Shown piece after piece: positions 35,270 to 44,200 of a stretch of DNA of 64,000 bases (position 1 is the first letter of the stretch; every line of letters begins with the position of its first letter). The notes under the pieces are model-generated. The model made no database searches. It was not told where the DNA came from and saw only the letters and a program-made list of their open reading frames with translations. The DNA is from Acidimicrobiia bacterium (GTDB taxonomy: Bacteria > Actinomycetota > Acidimicrobiia > Acidimicrobiales > AC-14). The position numbers and the translations under genes were made by a program. Location: NCBI GenBank assembly GCA_023265025.1, contig JAHFUP010000012.1, positions 21,252 to 85,251 of the forward strand, written 5' to 3'.

Positions 35270-35929
35270 CTAGCCGGTGGTGGCGGTCACTGGCTTGCGC
35301 ATGCGTGTCAGGGGGACAGGTGCGCCGCTCGACGCGTCCTCAACCTCTTCAACTGGCTGGAAGCCGAACGCCTCGTAAAGGGGTCGGCCGGAGCGCGTCG
35401 CCATGAGCTCCAGTGTCGCAAACCCCTCGGCCGCGGCGGCCGACTCACTGGCCTCGAGCACGAGACGGCCCACCCCTCGTCGGGCGAAGTCGGGGTGGGT
35501 GTACATGCCTCGGATCCGTGCCGCGTCGGTCGTGGGGTTGAGCAGGTCGGCGTTGCGCCCGGCCGAGTGTTCGCCGCCATAGAGCGTTGCCCGTCGGCTC
35601 CACCCCCCGCAACCAGCCACAGTGCCTCTGATTTCTACTACGAAGTAGGTCCCGTCTTCGATGAGCTGCCGGTCCATGCCCATGATCGCCTTGCTCGACT
35701 CGATCTGGGCATCGTCGAGGAATCCACGCTGCAGTTGCTCGATCGCGGCGTCCATCAGTGGGAGCAGGACGGCGAGGTCGTCGCCGGTCGCCAGCCGGAC
35801 TGTGAGGATGTCGGTGGCGAGGTTCTCCGAGCGTGGGACATCCGGAGTTGCGTCCGCGGCGACGGCCACGTTGAACCCGCCACATTGGCCGGGCGACTGA
35901 CAATGATCTGTTCCTTGAGCATGCGGCAA
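35270..35929 (-). CDS. GNAT N-acetyltransferase
   Basis: A GNAT protein of up to 219 residues. Motif A is RGMYTHPDFARRGVGRLVLE, with GVGRLVLEASESAAAAEGFA after it; motif B includes ATRSGRPLYEAFGFQPVEEV. The first 20-40 residues before ILTVRLATGDDLAVL have little family similarity, and a GTG at 35869 is an alternative start. The substrate is not predictable. It stands alone, 140 bp after the convergent flavin oxidase. Confidence 0.8.
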   Translation of the reverse strand: MPHAQGTDHCQSPGQCGGFNVAVAADATPDVPRSENLATDILTVRLATGDDLAVLLPLMDAAIEQLQRGFLDDAQIESSKAIMGMDRQLIEDGTYFVVEIRGTVAGCGGWSRRATLYGGEHSAGRNADLLNPTTDAARIRGMYTHPDFARRGVGRLVLEASESAAAAEGFATLELMATRSGRPLYEAFGFQPVEEVEDASSGAPVPLTRMRKPVTATTG

Positions 35930-36196
35930 TCATCGGGCACGCAACGGCGGAACCCCTTCTGTCAGGCTGACGGGCCAGCAACTGTGCGAGCTGGTCGTGC
36001 AGCTCTGACAGCCTGAGGTCATGCCGGTCGCGTTCGGTGGCGAGGTCGCCACGTGCCCAATTCCTGGACAACGAGCGCCCTGACCTTTCCCCCGAGGGTA
36101 AAGGCAGGACGCATCTATTGAGTCGAAAGCTGCGTTGAGGCAGGCTCAACGCCGGGCAGGGGCGAGACGCTCCCCCCGGGTTCGGAGGAGGAGAAC

Positions 36197-37810
36197 GTGC
36201 GGAGATGGCTGGCGGGGATGGCCGTGCTCGTGATGTTGGCCGTCGGGGCGCCGTTGGCCCGGGCCGCGGACACGCCGCAGGTCGACGGCGCCGTGCAGGT
36301 CACCGGGGCCAGCAACCCCGTCCGGGCCTATGCGTCGCCCGCACTGGCGGTGGACCCGCGCGATAGGAACACGATCGTCATCGCCGAGGGCGAAGCCCGA
36401 GGCTCGGGCTGCGGGGTGCAGGTCTCGACCAACGCCGGGCTGAGCTGGACCGAGGGAGCCAACCCCCTTCCGAAGGAGGTTGCCGGCTGCGTCCGCAACA
36501 CCAATGGCCCCCTGGCCAGCCTTGCCTTCGCTCCCGACGGGACCCTGTACTACGCCTTTGCCGGCTACCCGAAGGCGAACGACTTCCACAGCAAGATCTA
36601 CCTGGCTCGATCGACGGACCTCGGCCGCAGCTTCCAGGCCACCGCTGTTCCCGGTCTCGACCCGCCATACGCCGACGACAGCTTCGGCACCCCGGCGCTG
36701 CCGACGGTCAAGGTCGACCCGTCCAACCCCAAGCGGGTGTTCGTCGCCTACCAGGCGAACTACGGCCTCTTCTCATTGGCGGGTTCGGTCTTCCCGCCCG
36801 GGAAGTTCTCATCGAGCTATCCGCTCCGCGCCTACGTCGCCCGCAGCGACGACGGTGGGGTGACCTTTGGCCAGCCCGTGGCCGTGTCCAGCGACCCGAA
36901 GGACCACGCCAGCCGGGCCTACCTCACCATCGGCCGGGACGGCACCGTCTATGTCTTCGCCGGCGAGGTCAACACCCCGGTGCCTTTCGGGTCGACCAAC
37001 CCGCCGGCGGCGACCCGGCTCTTCCAGTCCACCTCCACCGACGGGGGCAAGACCTTCACCTCGAAGATCATCTACACGGCCACGCCCGGGAAGTCCGGCG
37101 ACGAGTACACGGTGCTGCTCGGGATCTCGACCGCCGTCGACCTGAAGACCGACGCCGTGTACCTGACCTGGGAGGACAGCGCGCGGCCGGCGCCGGCCAT
37201 CCTCTTCAGCCGCTCCTCTGACAAGGGGGCGACATGGACCAAGCCGGTGAAGGTCAACGATGCCGATCCCGGCCGCCAGTGGGACTTCAACGAGGAGGAG
37301 CCGGCGGTGTCGGTGGCCCCGAACGGGCGCATCGATGTGGCCTGGTTGGACTACCGCAATGACTACACCTTCAAGGCGGGCCCGACCGCCCAGAACGCCT
37401 TTCAGGACGTCTACCTGTCGTCGTCGAGCGACGGCGGCGAGACGTGGTCGCAGAATATGCGAGTGTCGGACCGGTCTATCGACCGCCGCCTGAGCGACGT
37501 CTGGGCCACCGGGGTACACAGCGCCGTCGGCCTCCAGGCGCTCGATACCGGTGCCTATGTGGCCTGGGACGACACCCGCAACGCCACCGCCGACACCAAG
37601 GCCCAGGACGTCTACTTCACTCGGGTGCGATTGGGCGCCGTTCCCCCGCTTGGCGCGACGTCGTCGGCGGCGGGCGCCGATACCGCCACCAAGGTGGCGT
37701 GGGGCCTTGGCGGGGCCGCCCTGGCACTGTCCCTTGCTGGCGTCGCCCTCTTCCTCAGCCGGAGCCGGCTCTCCGGGGCCTCGGCGGCGACCGCTGCGAC
37801 CTCCCGTTGA
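36197..37810 (+). CDS. Secreted membrane-anchored sialidase-like (BNR repeat) protein
   Basis: A 537-residue exported protein: signal peptide MRRWLAGMAVLVMLAVGAPL ending ARA, a six-bladed propeller-like region with Asp-box motifs (STDLGRSF, SDDGGVTFG, STDGGKTFTS, SSDKGATWTK, SSDGGETWSQ), and a C-terminal membrane helix (WGLGGAALALSLAGVALFL) followed by a short basic tail. The fold is that of sialidases, but I do not see the full set of catalytic Arg residues, so glycosidase activity is unproven. GGAGGAGGAG precedes the GTG start. A broken second copy follows at 37834. Confidence 0.85.
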   Translation: MRRWLAGMAVLVMLAVGAPLARAADTPQVDGAVQVTGASNPVRAYASPALAVDPRDRNTIVIAEGEARGSGCGVQVSTNAGLSWTEGANPLPKEVAGCVRNTNGPLASLAFAPDGTLYYAFAGYPKANDFHSKIYLARSTDLGRSFQATAVPGLDPPYADDSFGTPALPTVKVDPSNPKRVFVAYQANYGLFSLAGSVFPPGKFSSSYPLRAYVARSDDGGVTFGQPVAVSSDPKDHASRAYLTIGRDGTVYVFAGEVNTPVPFGSTNPPAATRLFQSTSTDGGKTFTSKIIYTATPGKSGDEYTVLLGISTAVDLKTDAVYLTWEDSARPAPAILFSRSSDKGATWTKPVKVNDADPGRQWDFNEEEPAVSVAPNGRIDVAWLDYRNDYTFKAGPTAQNAFQDVYLSSSSDGGETWSQNMRVSDRSIDRRLSDVWATGVHSAVGLQALDTGAYVAWDDTRNATADTKAQDVYFTRVRLGAVPPLGATSSAAGADTATKVAWGLGGAALALSLAGVALFLSRSRLSGASAATAATSR

Positions 37811-37833
37811 TGGCGCGGAGGAGAGCCGCATCG

Positions 37834-38040
37834 ATGCGGCGGCGGACCTTAAACCGACTGCTCATCGCTGGGCCGGGCCTGGTCCTGCGTGGCTGCGGCC
37901 GGCGTCGCGCCGGCGCCCGCGGCGACGCTGAGCGCACCGGTCGTCGAAGCGGCCCGTCAGGTGACGATCGACACCGACCCCACTCGGCTCTTTGACGTCC
38001 CCACCGTCGTCGTCGACCCCCGGGATCCTCGCCGGTCCTG
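37834..38040 (+). pseudogene. Truncated, frameshifted second copy of the sialidase-like gene
   Basis: MRRRTLNRLLIAGPGLVL begins a signal peptide in one frame; the continuation (AAAGVAPAPAATLSAPVVEA, then RQVTIDTDPTRLFDVPTVVV, DPRD) lies in another frame and matches the start of the intact protein (VQVTGASNP ... SPALAVDPRD). The similarity stops near 38040, where the reverse-strand transposase-like remnant begins. So the gene has both a frameshift and a 3' truncation. Confidence 0.55.
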
Positions 38041-38165
38041 CGTCGCAGCACCCGTCGTCGGGCGTGGCCCCACGGCCTGAGCACACCACCGCACGGTGGG
38101 CAGCCCAAGCGCCCGGCGGCGAGATCGGTCTCGACCACGGCCTGGTCGTTGCCTACGATGAGCAC
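38035..38165 (-). pseudogene. DUF6431-type transposon protein remnant
   Basis: The minus strand reads VLIVGNDQAVVETDLAAGRL, GCPPCGGVLRPWGHARRRVL, the Cys-rich N-terminus of DUF6431 proteins carried by actinobacterial insertion elements. Only about 43 residues remain before the sequence turns into the antisense of the sialidase copy. It probably marks the event that truncated that copy. Confidence 0.5.
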
Positions 38166-38188
38166 GGGTGCCTCCGGCATCTGCCAGG

Positions 38189-38233
38189 AAGAGCCCTCCC
38201 GACAGTCCGGACAAGATCGGCGGGAGGGCTCTT
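38189..38233. terminator. Perfect 13-bp inverted repeat (hairpin)
   Basis: AAGAGCCCTCCCG at 38189-38201 pairs with CGGGAGGGCTCTT at 38221-38233 across a 19-base loop. It is flanked by no clear T-tract on the plus strand. It may be a terminator or a structured end of the transposon whose remnant starts 24 bp away. Confidence 0.5.
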
Positions 38234-38539
38234 GCGCGTCTACGTCCCGCTCAGCCTGACGCGCCAACGAGCCCGCGCTCGGTCAGTGCCAGCTCACCGT
38301 CCCGGCCATCAGCGACGTCAGCACCCTCGCGGATCCTGATCCAGAGCGGCGGCTCAACGGTCGCCAAGGGCCAGGCGCAGTAGGAAGAAGTCGGCGCTGC
38401 GGCGGTCACGTTGACCTTCCCCTCCCCGCCCAAGTCGGCGCTCGGTAAGGTCCGTTCCACGACTCTGCGAAGCGGACGCGTCGAGGCGGGGGCCCCCGTC
38501 GTGAGAATGGCCCCCGCCCCGTCGACCGGTACCGCCGCT
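38234..38539. other. Stretch without a recognisable gene
   Basis: A minus-strand frame here reads EPPLWIRIREGADVADGRDG then ELALTERGLVGASG and could be the end of a lost gene, but I cannot name it and no good start is seen. It lies between the transposon remnant and the secreted protein gene. Confidence 0.4.
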
Positions 38540-39130
38540 TTAGTGGAGGATGACCACCTGGCCGGCGGCGACCGAGCTCAACGTCCCACCCGCCCAAGCG
38601 CCGGAGACGTAGTTGGTGGTCCCATCGGAGACCACGCCGGTGACGTCGGCTGCCCGCGTCGTGCCGCTCTCTCGGGAGTTCACCCGGAACCCGGGGTAGT
38701 CGAGCATGATGTGCTCGCGAGCCTTGGACGGCTCGCCGATGCCCGTCCACTGGAGTTGGATGTCCATCGGGTACGGCGCGCTGTCGGCGGTCCGAAGGTC
38801 CCTCATCTGCACGGTCGCGGCCAAGCTCGCGCCGTCGAGACGGTCGAAGTCGAGCGCGTCGCCCAGATCCTCGCGGAACCCGAGAGAAAACCCGAGCGGC
38901 TGCTGCGTGCAGATGTCGACGCGGGTGACGGCCACGAAGACCGACGACTCGGCGTCGGGGCGCCCCGGCCCGGGCTTCACCCGCCCGTCCACGGCGTGGA
39001 CGAACGCCTCGGTCCCGATGCATCCCTGCTGGGTGAAGAAGCGGGCCTCGGCCGTCTGGCCCTTGAATCCATAGTGGAGCGTCTCGGCTCCCCCGGCGCC
39101 GGCGGGCGCGGCCTGGGCCGCGATCGCCAT
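38540..39130 (-). CDS. Secreted hypothetical protein with damaged signal peptide
   Basis: A 196-residue protein whose first residues MAIAAQAAPAGAGG look like the second half of a signal peptide. Upstream, from the GTG at 39198, another frame reads NETINRPRHRLGRRVAAA, which matches the start of the related protein at 41182 (SEPTNRPRHRLGRAVAAALG). One base is missing near 39137 relative to that copy, so the intact gene would run 38540-39198. The mature part has QQGCIGTEAFVHAVDGRVKP, shared with the other copy. Function unknown. Divergent from a decayed BTAD regulator. Confidence 0.55.
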   Translation of the reverse strand: MAIAAQAAPAGAGGAETLHYGFKGQTAEARFFTQQGCIGTEAFVHAVDGRVKPGPGRPDAESSVFVAVTRVDICTQQPLGFSLGFREDLGDALDFDRLDGASLAATVQMRDLRTADSAPYPMDIQLQWTGIGEPSKAREHIMLDYPGFRVNSRESGTTRAADVTGVVSDGTTNYVSGAWAGGTLSSVAAGQVVILH

Positions 39131-39305
39131 GCTGAGTCCCAGGCGGCGGCGACCCTACGGCCGAGCCGGTGCCTGGGGCGATTTATTGTTTCGTTCACGT
39201 CTGGTTCCTCCGTGTCCGCCGTTGTTGGCACTCATTTGGACGGAGGCGGCCCCCTCGTTCTTCACGCCCATCCATGGCGGCATTGGAAAATCGAGGCGCG
39301 CGCGA

Positions 39306-40160
39306 ACGGCGGAGCGCGTCCGGATATTGCTGAGCCCCCGGATCGAGGTGAAGGTCGTCGATGGGGCGGCGCTCGGCGCGCTGGGATGTGCTGGCCCTCG
39401 GCTTCCTGGTCATCAAGCGCAGTCGGCCGGTAACGCGCGACGAGCTTGGCTGAGGTCGTGGGGGGCGAGGTCGCTTCCCCCGAGCTGGGTGGCGTCGCTC
39501 CGGGCCGTCGTCCCGGGGCCGCCGGCGGCTGGAGTCAGCCGGTTTCGTGGACGACGTCATCACCGGCGGCGGGGGCTGCTATCAGTTCAACTTGCCGGAG
39601 GGCCGCTCGTCGACGTCGAGGAGGCTGCGGCCGACCTCGAAGCGGCCAAGAACTCCGTGGCGCAAGGTGACTGGGGAGCGGCGCGGGAGCGGGCCGGCGC
39701 TGCAGCCGGTGCCGCTGGCCACCGGTTCCTCCCAGGTCTGCGCGGGCTGTGGGTCGAGCGCCGCCAGCCGCGCGGGAGTACGCCCACGTGCGGGTGATGG
39801 CCGCCCACGCCAACGCCGGCAACCCGGGCGAGGCGCTGCGGGCCTACGAGCGGTGCCGGGTAGTGCTTGCCGAGGAGCTGGGCATGTCGCCCTGGGAGCG
39901 CGTCCAGGCACCTACGAGGCCGTGCTGGCCGGCGGGACGAACACGCCGGGGCACAAACCTCGGGGCGAGGGCCTTGGGCCGGAAGGCCCTCGCTATGCTC
40001 TCCCACCCTCTGGACAAGCGGGCCGCAGCCTTCAGCAGCCGTGCTTATCGATGTCGCCACGGTCCTCGCGGTGCGTCAGGGCGACCTTTCGCGGGCGGCG
40101 GTCCTGGCCGGCGTGGCGGACGCCATTCACGACCGGAACACCCGCGTATGCGGACGCCGG
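39306..40160 (+). pseudogene. Decayed BTAD regulator, internally deleted copy of 41287-44643
   Basis: Pieces match the intact regulator in order but in different frames: EVKVVDGAALGAL-like start, VDDVITGGGGCYQFNLPEG, AAGAAGHRFLPGLRGLWVER, HVRVMAAHANAGNPGEALRA, YERCRVVLAEELGMSPWERV, GRKALAMLSHPL and DVATVLAVRQGDLSRAAVLA. About 40 residues of the BTAD region and over 700 residues covering NB-ARC and most TPRs are gone, and the start codon position reads ACG at 39306. The flanking upstream DNA still matches that of the intact gene. Confidence 0.8.
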
Positions 40161-40250
40161 ATCCGTAGGTTTGCCTGGCTGCGGTCGTCCTCAATGTCCG
40201 ACGCCCAGTCGAGAGGTGAGGTACTCGGGGATGAATGTGGACAGCCGGCG

Positions 40251-40874
40251 TCAGCGGTCCGGGCTGCTGTCACCAGTGACGGTCAATCGGCTGTCGACTG
40301 CGAACGGCACGATGGGCACGGGCATGGGATCGACGTCTCTACTAGTCGTGATTGTCGGGACGACTCTGTCGCTCGCGCCCGAGTGAAGCAGCGCTCCGAG
40401 CAGGACCGCTCCCGCCGTCAGCATTCCGGCGAAGAGGGCGGCAACCTTCTTCGCCGGGCGCCGGCGAGGGGGACCGGGGTCAGCAAGGCCCTTGGACAGG
40501 TGCTCGACGGTCTGGATTTGCATGGCTCCTCCGTGGTGGTGATCAGCGGAAATTGCTCTATGAATCGGCGCGGGCGTGGCGCCGATGCCGAACCAGCACA
40601 ACGGCTTGATCCCGTTCTCGCCCTGGACGACGGCGAGTTGCGCCCAGCTGGACGGAGATGTCGCCGTCTCGAGACGGACCCGGCGGAAGGCGGCACGCGC
40701 CTCTTCTTCGGACGGGAAGATTCCCACGACGTCGGCCATGCCTCCCATCGGCACTGCATCAGCCCCGGCGAACAACAGGTAGCAAGGCCCTGTGGCTCCA
40801 GTCGATGCGCTGCCGGCGTCGAGCTCGGGGTGGTCGACGGTGGCGGTGTCGCTCGTGTCCATGGCGCTGGTCAC
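40251..40874 (-). CDS. Hypothetical protein, possibly two fused small genes
   Basis: A 207-residue frame. The first 115 residues are soluble (GPCYLLFAGADAVPMGGMAD, VVGIFPSEEEARAAFRRVRL). Then GGAGGAGCC stands right before an in-frame ATG at about 40523 that would start a separate 90-residue protein, MQIQTVEHLSKGLADPGPPR, with one membrane helix (AALFAGMLTAGAVLLGALLH). So this may be two genes joined by loss of a stop, or one gene with internal initiation. The first start overlaps the stop of the gene at 40871 (GTGA). Function unknown. Confidence 0.5.
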   Translation of the reverse strand: MTSAMDTSDTATVDHPELDAGSASTGATGPCYLLFAGADAVPMGGMADVVGIFPSEEEARAAFRRVRLETATSPSSWAQLAVVQGENGIKPLCWFGIGATPAPIHRAISADHHHGGAMQIQTVEHLSKGLADPGPPRRRPAKKVAALFAGMLTAGAVLLGALLHSGASDRVVPTITTSRDVDPMPVPIVPFAVDSRLTVTGDSSPDR

Positions 40875-41182
40875 GACGCCAGAGCGGCGAGCTGGGCGGA
40901 AGCGGCTGATGGACGGGGCAGGGGCGAGGCGACGTGGTCCCAGAGGCGGTTGTCACCCGACGAATCCACAGCCGCTATCAGCGACTGCAGCCGATTGCCC
41001 TCAACCGCCTCGGAGTCGACGAGCTCGTCCGGTCGCCCGGCACCGACCTTCACCCGCCCGTCCACGGCGTGGACGACGAAGGTCTCGGCGGCCATGCACC
41101 CCTGCTGAGAGAAGCTCAATCCCAAGGCGGCGGCGACCGCACGGCCGAGCCGGTGCCTGGGGCGATTGGTTGGTTCGCTCAC
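40871..41182 (-). CDS. Short relative of the secreted protein at 38540, internally shortened
   Basis: A 103-residue protein: SEPTNRPRHRLGRAVAAALG is the first half of a signal peptide, followed directly by FSQQGCMAAETFVVHAVDGR, which in the relative lies 30 residues after the signal peptide. The hydrophobic core and cleavage site are therefore missing, so export is doubtful. The C-terminal half differs from the relative. It is divergent from the intact BTAD regulator and coupled by GTGA to the downstream gene. Confidence 0.5.
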   Translation of the reverse strand: MSEPTNRPRHRLGRAVAAALGLSFSQQGCMAAETFVVHAVDGRVKVGAGRPDELVDSEAVEGNRLQSLIAAVDSSGDNRLWDHVASPLPRPSAASAQLAALAS

Positions 41183-41286
41183 GTCCTGGTTCCTCCGTGT
41201 CCGCCGTTGATGGCAGTCACTTGGACGGAGGCGACCCCCTCGTTCTTCACGCCGATCCGTGGCAGCATGGGCATATCGAGGCGCGA

Positions 41287-44200
41287 ATGGCGGAGCGCAT
41301 CCGGATCTCGCTGAGCGGCCGGATCGGGGTGGAGGTCGGCGACGAGGTCGTCGACGGGGCGGCGCTCGGTCCGTTGGGCGGTCTGGCCCTCGCGTTCCTG
41401 GCCACCGAGCGCAGCCGTCCGGTGACGCGCGACGAGCTGGCCGAGGTCCTGTGGGGCGAGGCGCTGCCCCGGAGCTGGGAGGCGTCGCTCCGGGCCGTGG
41501 TGTCCCGGGTCCGCCGGCGGCTGGAGGCAGCCGGTTTGGTGGGCGACGTCATCACCGGCGGCGGAGGCTGCTACCAGCTCCACCTGCCGGAGGGCGCGGT
41601 CATCGACGTGGAGCAGGCGGCGGCCGACCTCGAAGCGGCCAAGGCCGCCGTGGCGCACGGTAACTGGGGACCGGCGCAGGAGCGGGCCGGCGCCGCCGCC
41701 GGCGCCGCCGGCCACCGGTTCCTCCCCGGGCTCGGCGGGCTGTGGGTCGAGCACCGCCAGGCCGAGCTCGACGAGCTGCGGGTGAGCGCCCTGGAGATCC
41801 TGGCCGACGCGGCGTCCGCCGGCGGCGACCACGCCACCGCCCTCACCGCGGCCGAGGCGGCGGTGGCGGCCCAGCCCCTGCGGGAGTCCGCCCACCTGCG
41901 GGTGATGGCCGCCCACGCCGGCGCCGGCAACCCGGCCGAGGCGCTGCGGGCCTACGAGCGGTGCCGGGTGGTGCTGGCCGAGGAGCTGGGCGTGTCGCCC
42001 TCGGAGCGGGTCCAGGCCGCCTACGAGGCGGTGCTGGCCGGCGAGGTGAGTACGCCGCCGGCCACCAACCTCCGCCCCGAGCTCAGCTCGTTCGTGGGCC
42101 GCACGGAGGCCCGTCGCGACATCGAGAAGCTGCTGGGGACCGCCCGCCTCCTGACCCTGGTGGGGCCGGGAGGCGTCGGTAAGACCCGCCTGGCTACGCG
42201 AGTGGCCGGGGAGCTCGTCACCCGCTACCGGGACGGCGTGTGGCTGGTGGAGCTGGCCGCCCTCGTCGACGCCACCCTGCTCCCTCAGCACGTGGTGTCA
42301 GCGCTCGGCGTGGCCGAGAAGTCCGGATCGACCGCCGGGGAGTCGCTGGGCACCCACCTGGCGGAGCGCGAGCTGCTGCTCGTCCTGGACAACTGCGAGC
42401 ACCTCTCGGCTGCCTGTGCCACCCTCGCCGTCGACCTGCTGCGCGCTGCACCGGGCCTCGTAATCCTCGCCACCAGCCGGGAGCCGTTGGGTGTCCCCGG
42501 TGAGACGCTGTGGCCGGTGCCGCCGCTGTCGTTGCCCGGTCCCGGCGCCGGCGCGTGGGATTCGGACGCAGTGCGGTTGTTCATCGAGAGAGGTTCTGCG
42601 GTCGACCCGAACTTCAGATCGTCGGCCGACACCGACGCCGCCATTGCCGACATTTGCCGCCGGCTCGACGGCGTGCCGTTGGCCATCGAGCTGGCTGCCG
42701 CCCGGGTCCGCACACTGTCCGTCACCGAGATCGCCGACCGCCTCCGAGACCGCTTCCGGCTCCTGGTTGGCCGCGACCCCACGGCTCCCGACCGACACCA
42801 GACCCTCCGGGCGGCGGTGGACTGGAGCTACGAGGCGCTCTCAGCTACCGAGCAGCAGCTCTTCGCCCGAGTCTCGGTCTTCGCCGGAGGGTTCAGCCTC
42901 GACGCCGCCGCCGCGGTGTGCTCGCCGGGGCTCGACGACCTTGATGTGTTCGACGGCGTCGCCGACCTGGTGGACAAGTCCCTGGTGCTGGCCGACCGAT
43001 CGGGGACCACCACTCGGTACCGGCTGCTCGAGACCCTCCGACAGTACGGCGCCGAGCGGCTGGCCGCCGCAGGCGAGGAATCCGCGGTCAGGGACACGCA
43101 CTTGGCCTGGGTCCGGTCGCTGGCCGAGGAGGCCGACATCGGGCTGGAGGGTGGCGACCAGTCGACGTGGTTCCAACGGCTCGACGCCGAGGAGGACAAC
43201 GTGCGCGCCGCGCTGGACTGGGCCGTCACCCATCCGGCCGGCGACGACGGGCTGCGGGCCGCGGCGGCGCTGTGGCGGTACTGGCAGGAGCGGCGCCGGG
43301 GCACCGAGGGCGGACGCTGGCTGCGGACCTTGCTCGATACCACCACCGACGCTCCTCCACCGGTACGGGCGAAGGCGCTGACGTCGGCGGCGGTGCTCCT
43401 CCTCTCCGGCCATGACGCCGCCCTGCGCGAGGCCGGCGTCGACAACGTCCGGTCGCTGTTCGAGGAGACCTTGGCCATCCGGCGGGCGGCCGGCGACCGA
43501 CGAGGGATGGCGATCGCGCTGCACGGGCTGGGCGGCCTGCACTTCCGGCTGTTCGAGTTCGACGCGGCCAGGGCGTGCTTCGAGGACACCCTGGCCATCG
43601 GCCGTGAGCTCGAGGACGACCGGCTGGTCGCCGCATCGTTGAACAACCTCGGCAACGTGGCGTTGAGTGCCATCAACCGAGGCGCGCCGCGGCCCGAAGG
43701 GCTCGACGCCAGGTCCCTGTACGAGGAGAGCCTGGGGTTGTGGCGAGCGCTCGGCGACGATCTCGCCACGGCCCGGGCGCTGGGTGACCTGGGTGCGGTC
43801 GCCATCCACGCCCTCCGGTACGCCGACGCATCGGCGGCGTTCGCCGAAGGGGCCGGCATCTTCCGGCGCCTCGGCATCCGTGGGGGGTTCGTGGCCTACA
43901 CGACGAGGCTGGCTGCGGTCGCCCAGCGCCAGGCGGACTACGCCGGCGCCCGCTCCGTGCTGGAGGACCTGCTCAGCGCCGGGCGAGACCTGTGCGATCC
44001 CTCACTCGAGGCCCGAGGCCTCATCGCCCTCGCCGACGTCTGGTGGGCGGAGGGCGACCACCTCGAGGCCGGGCGCCTCCTCAAGGAAGCTGCCGCCATC
44101 GGTCGCGCGCTCGAGGTCCGCTGGGATCTCTACGAGGCGCTGAACGGCCTCGGCGTCCTGGCCCTGCAACGGGACGAGGTGTCGCAGGCCTGCCGACTCT

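Noticed and set aside
38251..38460. Minus-strand frame ending ELALTERGLVGASG as a small gene
   Set aside because: No start with ribosome binding site and no family; kept only as a note in the empty stretch.
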